Origin: Streptomyces cucumeris
Lineage (GTDB): Bacteria > Actinomycetota > Actinomycetes > Streptomycetales > Streptomycetaceae
Direction of reading: 5' to 3'
DNA: 55,450 bases
Assembly (NCBI RefSeq): GCF_024295805.1
Contig: NZ_JANCLX010000031.1
Location: 37,918-93,367 of the forward strand
The notes below the pieces were generated by a model. The model was not told where the DNA came from and made no database searches. It saw nothing but the letters and a program-made list of their open reading frames with translations. Of this stretch, positions 1 through 7,273 are shown piece after piece (the first letter of the stretch is position 1; every line of letters starts with the position of its first letter). Position numbers and translations under genes: made by a program.

Positions 1-54
1 CGGCGCCCCCGGGGCCGCCGCCCGGCGGGCCCCCCGCGGGTGGGGTGACCTGAG

Positions 55-90
55 CGGGGGCCGGCCGCGTCGGTACGCGGCCGGCCCCCG
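55..90 (-). terminator. Hairpin terminator after the DHB operon
   Basis: A perfect 16-bp inverted repeat (CGGGGGCCGGCCGCGT at 55-70, its complement at 75-90) with a 4-nt loop lies 29 nt past the stop of the aryl carrier protein gene. There is no T-tract, as is usual in streptomycetes. It marks the end of the leftward DHB operon. Bases 1-54 are G/C-rich and show nothing I can name. Confidence 0.8.
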
Positions 91-118
91 TTGGCCGGAC
101 GAGCGCGCCGGATTCGGC

Positions 119-349
119 TCAGACGGTGACGTCGAGCAGTGCCGCCCACTGCTCGACGGCCGGGCGCTCCGCCAGATCGGCCACCGCGATGTCGAGACCG
201 TGTTCCTTGCGCCAGCGGCCCACCAGGGACATCAGCCGTACGGAGTCCAGGCCGTAGTCGACGAGGTTCTCGTCGTCGGGGATGTCCTCGGGATCCTCGC
301 CGAGCACATCGGCGATATCGCTGCGCATCTGCGTCAGGGTGAGCGCCAT
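119..349 (-). CDS. Free-standing aryl carrier protein for 2,3-dihydroxybenzoate
   Basis: This 76-residue protein should carry DHB as a phosphopantetheine thioester and present it to the first condensation domain of the NRPS. The carrier motif DYGLDSVRLM puts the modified serine at residue 36. The whole chain resembles the C-terminal aryl carrier domain of E. coli EntB (NLIDYGLDSVRMM there, followed by a similar RWRKxHG stretch). In EntB and DhbB this domain is fused to isochorismatase; here it is a separate gene 5 nt after the isochorismatase stop, so the two are surely cotranscribed. It is the last gene of the operon, followed by a strong hairpin. The function is well supported by motif and context; partner interactions are inferred. 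Confidence 0.93.
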   Translation of the reverse strand: MALTLTQMRSDIADVLGEDPEDIPDDENLVDYGLDSVRLMSLVGRWRKEHGLDIAVADLAERPAVEQWAALLDVTV

Positions 350-354
350 GGTGG

Positions 355-1008
355 TCAGATCCCTTCCAGGACGGTGGCGGTGGTGGTCACGACGGCGCAG
401 CGGCCCGCGGCCCAGCGCAGGGCCATGGCGTGCTCATCGGCGGAGAAGTCGGCCACGGCGTCGGCCACCACGAAGGCCTGGATGTCACGCATCCAGGCGT
501 CGCACGCGGTCATCAGCACCCCGATGTGGGCATAGACGCCGGTGATGACGAGCTGGTCCCGGCCGAGCGCGCGGAGCTGTTCCTCGAGGTCGGTACGGAC
601 GAATCCGCTGTACTTCCATTTGGTGACCACGGTGTCCCCGGGGCCCGGCGCGACCGCGTCGACGATGGCCTCGGCCCGCGGGTCAGCGGGCAGTCCCGGC
701 CCCCAGAAGTCCTGCTGCAGACCGCGCTCCTCGGGTGACTGCCCGCCCGGCTGGGCGGTGTAGAGCACGGGGATACCGAGAGCGGCGGCACGGGCCTTCA
801 ACGCGCTGATATTGGCCAGCAGTTCGGGGATCGGCGGCGCCTGGACGTCGTAGGCGGTCAGGAAGTAGTTCTGGAGGTCGTGCACGAGGAGCACGGCCCG
901 CGAGGGGTCGACCTTCCAGTCGACCCGGTTCTGCGGCAGCTCGTCGGCCACCGGCATGGGGTACGGGGTGATGGCGGGCAGGGCCATGGGGCGATGTGCT
1001 CCGTTCAC
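355..1008 (-). CDS. Isochorismatase (2,3-dihydro-2,3-dihydroxybenzoate synthase), single domain
   Basis: The protein hydrolyses isochorismate to 2,3-dihydro-2,3-DHB and pyruvate, the second step of DHB synthesis in the cytoplasm. It aligns closely with the N-terminal domain of EntB: LVHDLQNYF holds the catalytic aspartate (D44), VVTKWKYSGF the lysine (K130), and GVYAHIGV lies near 157-164. The 217 residues end where the EntB carrier domain would begin, so the carrier is split off downstream. The GTG at 1008 overlaps the stop of the DHB-AMP ligase gene (GTGA), suggesting translational coupling. An ATG at 987 (MALPAITPYPM) matches the EntB N-terminus better and is an equally possible start. No clear Shine-Dalgarno sequence precedes either. 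Confidence 0.93.
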   Translation of the reverse strand: MNGAHRPMALPAITPYPMPVADELPQNRVDWKVDPSRAVLLVHDLQNYFLTAYDVQAPPIPELLANISALKARAAALGIPVLYTAQPGGQSPEERGLQQDFWGPGLPADPRAEAIVDAVAPGPGDTVVTKWKYSGFVRTDLEEQLRALGRDQLVITGVYAHIGVLMTACDAWMRDIQAFVVADAVADFSADEHAMALRWAAGRCAVVTTTATVLEGI

Positions 1009-2636
1009 GGCTGGGTGGGGACGGTGTGCGCGGCGGCGGACCGCAGGTGTTTCTTGGAGATCTTGCCGACGCCGGTCTGCGGGAACGACTCCACGAACTC
1101 GACGCGGTCGGGGACCTTGTACCCGGCCAGTCCGCGCTCGCGGACGAACCGCTTGATGGCGACCGGTTTCAGCCGCTCGGCGCCGGTCCGCAGGATGACG
1201 TAGGCGCAGGTGCGTTCGCCGAGGTAGGGGTCGGGTTCGCCCACCACGTTGGCGTCATGGACCGAGGGGTGGGCGAGGATGTGGTTCTCGACCTCCTCGG
1301 CGGCGATCTTCTCACCGCCCCGGTTGATCTGGTCCTTGGCCCGGCCCTCCACGACCAGATGGCCGGTGGGGGTGAGCCGGACGATGTCGCCGGTGCGGTA
1401 GAAGCCGTCGGCGGTGAACGAGCGGGCGTTGTGCTCGGGGGCGTTCCAGTAGCCGCGGATGGTGTACGGGCCGCGGGTCAGCAGATGACCGGTGGCGCCC
1501 ACCGGGAGGTCCTCGTCCTCGTCGTCCACGACCCGGATCTCGTCGTCCGGTGAGATCGGGCGGCCCTGGGTGGTGACGATGACCTCTTCGGGGTCGTCCA
1601 GGCGGGTGTAGTTGACCAGTCCCTCCGCCATCCCGAAGACCTGCTGGAGGGTGCAGCCGAGGGCCGGGCGGACCCGGCGGGCGGCCTGCTCGCTGAACTT
1701 GGCGCCGCCGACCAGCAGCACCTGGAGGCTGCTGAGATCGTGGCCGCTGTCGGCCGCGGCCTCGGTCCACAGCAGGGCGAGCGGCGGCACCAGACCCGTG
1801 AGGGTGACGCGCTCCCGTTCGATCAGCGGGAAGGCAACCTCGGGGCCGGGCTGCGGGCACAGCACCACGGTGCCGCCCGCGTACAGCGCGCCGAGCGTAC
1901 CGGGCGAGGAGAGCGGGAAGTTGTGGGCGGCGGGCAGCACACAGAGGTAGACGCTGTGCTCGTCCACCGCGCAGATCTCGTTGGAGCCCCGCACCGAGTA
2001 GAGGTAGTCGTCATGGGTGCGCGGGATCAGTTTGGGCACGCCGGTGCTGCCGCCGGAGAGCTGGAGGAAGGCCAGGTCGTCCGGGGCGGGTTCGGCCAGC
2101 TCCACGGGTTCGGCGGGCACCGCGTCCAGCGGCTCGAACTCCCCCGCGTCGGGGCCCGCGACGAAGACGTGGCGCAGCCCGGGGACCTTCGCGCGCACCG
2201 CGGTGGCCAGCTCGCGGTAATCGTAGCCGCCGTGTTCGCCCGCGATGACGTACGCGGTGGCCTCGGTGAACTCGCAAAAGTAGCGGATCTCGGTCTCGCG
2301 GTGCGCCGGGAGCGCGAACACCGGCAGCGCCCCGATGCGGAAGAGGGCGAAGACGACCTCGAAGAACTCCGCGATGTTCGGCAGTTGTACGACGACCCGG
2401 TCGCCCTTGGCGATCCCGCGGGCCACCAGCCCGGCGGCGAGCCGGTCGGCGCGGTCGTCGAGTTCCCCGTAGGACCAGCGGCGGTCGGAGGCGGGGTCGA
2501 CGATCGCGGTCCGCCCGGGGTGGGCGGTGGCGCGGTCACGCAGCATCCGGCCGAAGGTCTCGCCACGCCAGTGTCCGGCGGAGCGGTAGCGCTCGGCGAA
2601 CGCTGCGGGCCATACGGGGGCCTGTGAACCGCTCAC
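1005..2636 (-). CDS. 2,3-dihydroxybenzoate-AMP ligase (EntE/DhbE family)
   Basis: This 543-residue enzyme adenylates DHB with ATP and loads it onto the aryl carrier protein. Adenylation-superfamily motifs are present: SGGSTGVPKLIPRTH (phosphate loop), AHNFPLSSPG (typical of aryl-acid ligases such as DhbE and EntE), FGMAEGL, YRTGD and GGEKI near the C-terminus. The length matches DhbE (about 540). The reading frame is open far upstream into the isochorismate synthase gene. The GTG at 2636 is chosen because it gives the expected N-terminus (SGSQAPVWPAAFAERY) and overlaps the upstream stop as GTGA, the same coupling as at the next junction. Salicylate activation cannot be excluded from sequence alone, but the full DHB gene set beside it argues for DHB. 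Confidence 0.94.
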   Translation of the reverse strand: MSGSQAPVWPAAFAERYRSAGHWRGETFGRMLRDRATAHPGRTAIVDPASDRRWSYGELDDRADRLAAGLVARGIAKGDRVVVQLPNIAEFFEVVFALFRIGALPVFALPAHRETEIRYFCEFTEATAYVIAGEHGGYDYRELATAVRAKVPGLRHVFVAGPDAGEFEPLDAVPAEPVELAEPAPDDLAFLQLSGGSTGVPKLIPRTHDDYLYSVRGSNEICAVDEHSVYLCVLPAAHNFPLSSPGTLGALYAGGTVVLCPQPGPEVAFPLIERERVTLTGLVPPLALLWTEAAADSGHDLSSLQVLLVGGAKFSEQAARRVRPALGCTLQQVFGMAEGLVNYTRLDDPEEVIVTTQGRPISPDDEIRVVDDEDEDLPVGATGHLLTRGPYTIRGYWNAPEHNARSFTADGFYRTGDIVRLTPTGHLVVEGRAKDQINRGGEKIAAEEVENHILAHPSVHDANVVGEPDPYLGERTCAYVILRTGAERLKPVAIKRFVRERGLAGYKVPDRVEFVESFPQTGVGKISKKHLRSAAAHTVPTQP

Positions 2637-3838
2637 AGCTGTGCTCCCACGGCGCTGAGGAAGGTGCGGAACTTGGCGGCGGTCTCGGCGGTCTCGGCCT
2701 CGGGTTCGGAGGCGGCGACGACACCCGCCCCGGCGTACAGGCGCAGGGAGTTGCGCTCCGCCTCGGCGCACCGGATGGTCACCACCCATTCGCCGTCGCC
2801 GTCGGCGTTGCCCCAGCCGACGATGCCGGTGAAGAAGCCGCGGTCGAAGGGTTCGCTCTCCCGGATGACCCGGCGGGCGGTGTCCGTCGGAGTGCCGCAG
2901 ACGGCCGGGGTCGGGTGGAGGGCGCAGGCCAGTTCGAGGGCCGAGGTGTCCGGGGCGGCGAGCGTGCCGGTGACGGTGGTGGACAGGTGCCACATCGCCG
3001 CGGTGCGCACCAGGGTGGGGGTGGCCGGGACCGTCATATCGGTGCAGTGGCGGGCCAGCGCCTCGTGAACGGCGCTGACCACCACGGCGTGCTCGTACAG
3101 GTCCTTGGCGGACTTCAGCAGGGCCGCGGCCCGCCGGACATCCTCGGCGAGGTCGTCGCTGCGGGGGACGGACCCGGCCAGCGGATTGGCGACGACGCGG
3201 TTGCCGTGCCGGGACACCAGCAGTTCCGGGCTGGCACCGAGCAGGGTGCGGTCCGGGGCGACGGGGAGGGCGAAGGTGTATCCGGAGGGGTCGCGGCGGG
3301 CAAGGCGCTGGAGCATCGCGGGGGTGTCCAGCGGCGCCGGGCTGTCGAGCTCCAGCGTGCGGGCGAGGACGACCTTGCTGAACTCGCCCCGCCACATGCG
3401 CTCGACCGCGGCGGCGACGGAGGCTCCGTACGCCTCGGGGGCGGGCACCTGACGGATGTCCAGGTCGAGCAGATCGGGCGCGTCCGCGGGCAGGGCGATC
3501 AGCGGATCGGCGGTGAGCGGCGGCGCGGTGTCCAGTCGGTCCGGTACGGCGAGGGCGGCGGGCGCGTTCTGGTCGAAGGGGACGGCTCCGATGACCACGG
3601 GGTCGGGGTGGCCCGCGGCGCGGGCGGCGGCGAGGGTCCCGGCCACTCTCAGGGGCAGGGGTCTCTCGTCGTGCGGCACCTCGCTGTGAACGCCCTCGCC
3701 GAGCAGGGTGCGGGTCGGGGTGGAGAGGAAGCGGGCTCCTGGGGTGTAGGAGTTGAGCAGCCCGGTGGCCGCGCCTACGGCGGGGTGGGCCGGTTCGGCC
3801 AGGGTGCTGGGCGCGGCGACTTCGGGTGAGGCCGACAC
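2633..3838 (-). CDS. Isochorismate synthase (EntC/DhbC family)
   Basis: It converts chorismate to isochorismate with Mg2+, the committed step of DHB synthesis. The chorismate-binding fold is evident in the C-terminal half: SKVVLARTL, ASPELLVSR, NPLAGSVPR, ALHPTPAVCGTP, and GFFTGIVGWGNADGDGEWVVTIRCAE at the end. The length (401 residues) is normal for DhbC/EntC. The GTG start at 3838 has a GGAG about 7 nt upstream. It follows the DHB dehydrogenase gene after 93 nt containing a hairpin, and overlaps the DHB-AMP ligase by 4 nt. Menaquinone-type (MenF) or salicylate-type homologues share the fold; the operon settles the assignment. Confidence 0.94.
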   Translation of the reverse strand: MSASPEVAAPSTLAEPAHPAVGAATGLLNSYTPGARFLSTPTRTLLGEGVHSEVPHDERPLPLRVAGTLAAARAAGHPDPVVIGAVPFDQNAPAALAVPDRLDTAPPLTADPLIALPADAPDLLDLDIRQVPAPEAYGASVAAAVERMWRGEFSKVVLARTLELDSPAPLDTPAMLQRLARRDPSGYTFALPVAPDRTLLGASPELLVSRHGNRVVANPLAGSVPRSDDLAEDVRRAAALLKSAKDLYEHAVVVSAVHEALARHCTDMTVPATPTLVRTAAMWHLSTTVTGTLAAPDTSALELACALHPTPAVCGTPTDTARRVIRESEPFDRGFFTGIVGWGNADGDGEWVVTIRCAEAERNSLRLYAGAGVVAASEPEAETAETAAKFRTFLSAVGAQL

Positions 3839-3854
3839 GTGTGGCTCCGTTTCT

Positions 3855-3884
3855 CGCGCGTCCGGTTCACGGCGCGGACGCGCG
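3855..3884 (-). other. Hairpin between the first two genes of the DHB operon
   Basis: A perfect 10-bp inverted repeat (CGCGCGTCCG at 3855-3864, complement at 3875-3884) lies in the only sizeable gap of the operon, between the DHB dehydrogenase and isochorismate synthase genes. It could be a partial terminator, an RNA-processing stem that sets relative expression, or chance in GC-rich DNA. Confidence 0.4.
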
Positions 3885-3931
3885 GGGGTGGGGGTGTGCG
3901 GGTGAGAGTGGTGCGGGGTGACGCGGAGGGG

Positions 3932-4786
3932 TCAGCGGAGGGTGGCGCCGCCGTCGACGTACAGCTCCTGCATGGTGATGTGGCGGGCGCGGTCCGAGGC
4001 GAGGAAGAGCACGGCCTCGGCGATGTCCGACGGGTCGGCGATCCGGCCGAGCGGGATTCCGGTCCGGTAGGTGGCCGGGTCGCCGTCGATGACGCGGCGC
4101 GGAGCCTCGGTGTCCTGCCACAGCGCGCGTTGCATCGCGGTGTCGGTGGAGCCCGGGGCGACCACATTGCACCGCACGCCGCTGCGGGCGAGTTCGAGCC
4201 CGAGGCACTTGGTGTACATGGTGGCCGCCGCCTTGGAGGCGGCGTAGGCGGCCATCCCGGTGCGGGGGATGCCCGCGGCGTTGGAACCGACGGTGACGAT
4301 GGAACCGGTTCCGCGGGCGGCCATACGGGAGGCCACGGCGCGGGAGGTGTGCAGGACGCCGGTGGCATTGACGGCGAAGGTGGCCTCCCAGTCCTCGTCC
4401 GCCAGTTGTGCGGCGGATCCGGGGCGGAGCACACCCGCGACGTTGACCAGTATGTCCAGCGGGCCGTGCCGGGTCTCGACGGTCTCGACGACGGCGTCCA
4501 CCGCGGCGCGGTCGGTGACGTCCATGGCGTAGGGCGTGATCGCACCGCCGGCCGCCGGGGACACCGGCGCCGACTCCCCGGCGGGCGCCGCCACTTCACC
4601 GGACGGTCCGCCATGGGCGGCGGCCAGCGCCCGGACACCGTCGACCGCGCGGTCGGTCGCCGCCACATGGGCGCCGTCGGCGGCCAGCGCACAGGCGACG
4701 GCCGCGCCGATGCCCTGGCCGGCTCCGGTGACCAGGGCTCTGCGTCCGGCGAGCGGCGCATGGGCGCCAGGTATGTGTTCGGGCAC
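3932..4786 (-). CDS. 2,3-dihydro-2,3-dihydroxybenzoate dehydrogenase (EntA/DhbA family, SDR)
   Basis: A classical short-chain dehydrogenase that oxidises dihydro-DHB to DHB with NAD+. The Rossmann motif GAGQGIGAA lies near residue 21, NVAGVL near 114, and the catalytic YAASK further on. The 284 residues exceed the usual ~250. The excess is a Gly/Ala/Pro-rich insertion between the second beta strand and the conserved MDVTD, roughly residues 55-85. The GTG start at 4786 has a GGGGGG Shine-Dalgarno. It is the first gene of the leftward DHB operon and lies just behind an iron box (4807-4825), so it should be derepressed in low iron. SDRs are functionally diverse; this assignment rests mostly on operon context. 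Confidence 0.9.
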   Translation of the reverse strand: MPEHIPGAHAPLAGRRALVTGAGQGIGAAVACALAADGAHVAATDRAVDGVRALAAAHGGPSGEVAAPAGESAPVSPAAGGAITPYAMDVTDRAAVDAVVETVETRHGPLDILVNVAGVLRPGSAAQLADEDWEATFAVNATGVLHTSRAVASRMAARGTGSIVTVGSNAAGIPRTGMAAYAASKAAATMYTKCLGLELARSGVRCNVVAPGSTDTAMQRALWQDTEAPRRVIDGDPATYRTGIPLGRIADPSDIAEAVLFLASDRARHITMQELYVDGGATLR

Positions 4787-4806
4787 GAAGGACCCCCCGT
4801 CTCGTT

Positions 4807-4825
4807 AAGGCAAGGCTAACCTAAT
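4807..4825. promoter_or_regulatory. Iron box (IdeR/DmdR type) for the DHB operon
   Basis: TAAGGCAAGGCTAACCTAA matches the DmdR/IdeR consensus TTAGGTTAGGCTAACCTAA at 16 of 19 positions. It lies about 20 bp upstream of the DHB dehydrogenase start and is one of two boxes in this divergent region. Confidence 0.85.
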
Positions 4826-4872
4826 CAAGCCAGGGTGGACCATTCCACCCACACGCCCGGCACAGGTTTTAT

Positions 4873-4891
4873 TTTGGTTAGGCTAACCTCA
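4873..4891. promoter_or_regulatory. Iron box for the FecCD permease/esterase operon
   Basis: The site is built on a perfect GGTTAGGCTAACC palindrome (4876-4888) with weaker flanks. It contains TAGGCT, a good streptomycete -10 hexamer (4879-4884), and ends only 4 nt before the ATG of the permease. This implies repression by occlusion and a leaderless or very short transcript. Confidence 0.88.
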
Positions 4892-4895
4892 CTTT

Positions 4896-7193
4896 ATGCA
4901 GCCGCAGCAGACGGATACCACGCAACCCGCCACCCACCAGGTCGCGGACGCAGGGGCGTTGACCACCGCCATCGGCCATGGGAGCGGTGATCCGGCAGTG
5001 GCCGGAAGCAAGCGCCGACTCTCGGCCGGTCCGTCGCGGCGTGTCACCGTGCTCACCGTCGCCGGTTTCACCGTCGCCCTCCTGCTGCTGTGCGCCGTCT
5101 CCATGAGCGTGGGCGCCGGGGACACCGGTCCGGGCCAAGCCCTCGACTACCTGCTGAATCGTCACGGCGCCCGTGCGGACTCCCGGCTGGCGCTGGTCAT
5201 CGGCGATCTGCGGATCCCCCGCACCCTGACCGCGGTGCTCGTGGGCGCGGCCCTCGGGGTCGCCGGGTGCATGCTCCAGGCCGTGACCCGCAATCCGCTC
5301 GCCGAGACCGGGCTGCTCGGGGTCAACGCCGGTGCGTCGCTCGGCGTCGTGGCCGGGATAGCCCTGCTGGGACTGGATTCCGGATTCGCCGCGGTCGGCT
5401 GCGCCTTCGCCGGAGCGGTGATCGCCAGCGGACTGGTGCTCCTGATCGCCGGACGGGGTCGCGGAGGCTCCCCCATGCGGCTGGTGCTCGCCGGTTCCGC
5501 CCTGGGCGCCACCTTCGGCGGGCTCACCAATGTCATCGTCGTCAACTCCGCCGAGACCTACGACCAATTCCGCTTCTGGGTTCTCGGCTCACTGGCCGGG
5601 GTGGAGGGATACGGCGAACTCAAGCCCCTCTGGCCCGTCCTCGCCGTAGGTTTCCTCATCGCGCTGCTGGTCACCCGGCCGCTGTCCGCCCTGGCGCTCG
5701 GTGACGACCTCGCCCGCGGCCTCGGACACCGGCCCTCGGTGATCCGCACCGTGGTGGCGGTGTCCGTCACCCTCCTGACGGCCGGGGCGGTGGCCCTGGC
5801 CGGGCCGATCTCCTTCCTCGGACTGCTGGCCGGATTCCTGTCCCGCGCGATCGCCGGAGCCCGGCTCGCCACCCGGACCGTCCTGGCCGGACTCATCGGA
5901 GCCGGGGTCCTCACCACCGCGGACATCGCGGCCCGGGTGGTCTCCCGGCCGTTCGAGGCACCGGTCTCGGTGATCGTCGCCCTCATCGGCGCCCCGGTCC
6001 TCATCGGTGTGGTCCGCTCGCGGCGGCTGACCGAGATGGGCATGACCGACCCGGCGGGGGACGACGGCACCACCGGGTCCGGCCGCCGCACGCTCCCGGT
6101 GCGCCTGCCGCGACTCAAGCACCGGACGCGGCCGGGGGACCGGACACGCCCCGGACTCGGCGCCGGTACCGCGGTGCTGCGGCGCGGCGCCGTCTCCCTG
6201 CTGGTCCACCGCAGACCCGCGCTCGCCGTGCTCGCACTCGCCGCACTGACGGTCACCGCCGTGGTGTTCTCGGCGTACGCGGGCCAGAGCGGTATGGGGG
6301 TGACCCGCACCTTCCGCGCCGTGTTCGGCCAGGGGGACCGGTTCGACGTGCTGCTGGTGCAGAAGTTCCGGCTCGGCCGGATCGTCGCCGGAATGACCGC
6401 CGGGGCCGCGCTCGGATTGGCGGGGTGTCTGACCCAGACCCTGGCCCGCAACCGGCTCGCCACTCCCGAACTGCTCGGGGTGAACGACGGTGCCACCGCC
6501 GCCGTGCTGCTGTCGGTCGCCCTCAGCCCCACCGGCACGTTCGGCGCGTGGTGGGCGGGACCGCTGGGGGCCATGGTCGCCGTGCTCGCGGTCACCGCCG
6601 TCTCCGGCGGGCTGGGACAGCGCGGCTACCGCGTCCTGGTCACCGGTCTGGCGATGTCGGCCCTCGCCTCGGCCATCACCCAGGTCGTGCTCTCCCGCCG
6701 TTCGCTCAACTCCGCCAGCTCGCTGTACGTGTGGACCTCCGGAAGCCTCAACGGGCGCGGCTACTCGGTCGCGGTGCCCGTCCTGATCGGGCTCGCCGTC
6801 CTCCTCCCCGCGTCGCTGGCCGCCGCTCGCCACCTGGCGGTGCTGCGCTTCGACGACGCCACCTCCGCGTCCCTCGGCGCACATCCGGGCCGCACCCGCG
6901 CGGTGTGCATGGCACTGGCCGTGGCATCGGCCGGGCTCGCGGTCGGCATCTGCGGACCGGTGGCCTTCGTGGCCCTGGCCGCCCCCGTGATCGCCTCCCG
7001 GCTCACGGGCCCCCAGCGGGTCCCCGTCCTGGCCTCCGCGCTGACCGGCGCGGTGCTGGTGGTGGCGGCCGACGCCCTGGGGCGGATCGCCTTCTCCGGC
7101 ACCGAACTGCCGGTGGGCGTGGTGACCACCGTACTGGGCGGCCCCTTCCTCCTGTGGGTCCTGCTCAACCGCACCTCCGCCGCCCGGCTCTGA
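4896..7193 (+). CDS. Double-length FecCD-type ferric-siderophore permease
   Basis: An inner-membrane permease of the BtuC/FecCD family in which two permease units are fused in one 765-residue chain, as in E. coli FhuB. Unit 1 spans about residues 45-375 (AALGVAGCMLQAVTRNPLAETGLLGVNAGASLG marks the typical TM2-TM3 region). A basic, proline-rich linker covers about 375-425. Unit 2 runs to the end and repeats the same pattern (LGLAGCLTQTLARNRLATPELLGVNDG). It should import the ferric catechol-peptide together with the receptor at 19087 and the ATPase at 20234. The ATG lies 4 nt after an iron box with no Shine-Dalgarno, so it is probably leaderless; a GTG near 5000 is an alternative start. The esterase follows after 80 nt. 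Confidence 0.92.
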   Translation: MQPQQTDTTQPATHQVADAGALTTAIGHGSGDPAVAGSKRRLSAGPSRRVTVLTVAGFTVALLLLCAVSMSVGAGDTGPGQALDYLLNRHGARADSRLALVIGDLRIPRTLTAVLVGAALGVAGCMLQAVTRNPLAETGLLGVNAGASLGVVAGIALLGLDSGFAAVGCAFAGAVIASGLVLLIAGRGRGGSPMRLVLAGSALGATFGGLTNVIVVNSAETYDQFRFWVLGSLAGVEGYGELKPLWPVLAVGFLIALLVTRPLSALALGDDLARGLGHRPSVIRTVVAVSVTLLTAGAVALAGPISFLGLLAGFLSRAIAGARLATRTVLAGLIGAGVLTTADIAARVVSRPFEAPVSVIVALIGAPVLIGVVRSRRLTEMGMTDPAGDDGTTGSGRRTLPVRLPRLKHRTRPGDRTRPGLGAGTAVLRRGAVSLLVHRRPALAVLALAALTVTAVVFSAYAGQSGMGVTRTFRAVFGQGDRFDVLLVQKFRLGRIVAGMTAGAALGLAGCLTQTLARNRLATPELLGVNDGATAAVLLSVALSPTGTFGAWWAGPLGAMVAVLAVTAVSGGLGQRGYRVLVTGLAMSALASAITQVVLSRRSLNSASSLYVWTSGSLNGRGYSVAVPVLIGLAVLLPASLAAARHLAVLRFDDATSASLGAHPGRTRAVCMALAVASAGLAVGICGPVAFVALAAPVIASRLTGPQRVPVLASALTGAVLVVAADALGRIAFSGTELPVGVVTTVLGGPFLLWVLLNRTSAARL

Positions 7194-7273
7194 CACACGA
7201 CCGGACCACGGTGGCACCCGCGCAGCGCCACCCATCACCGACCACCGATCCACCGACGAAAGGCAGACGTGAC

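Noticed and set aside
1005..3395. Extended 796-residue frame for the DHB-AMP ligase
   Set aside because: The extra N-terminal ~250 residues are Arg/Pro-rich shadow sequence of the isochorismate synthase. The GTG at 2636 gives the correct N-terminus and length.
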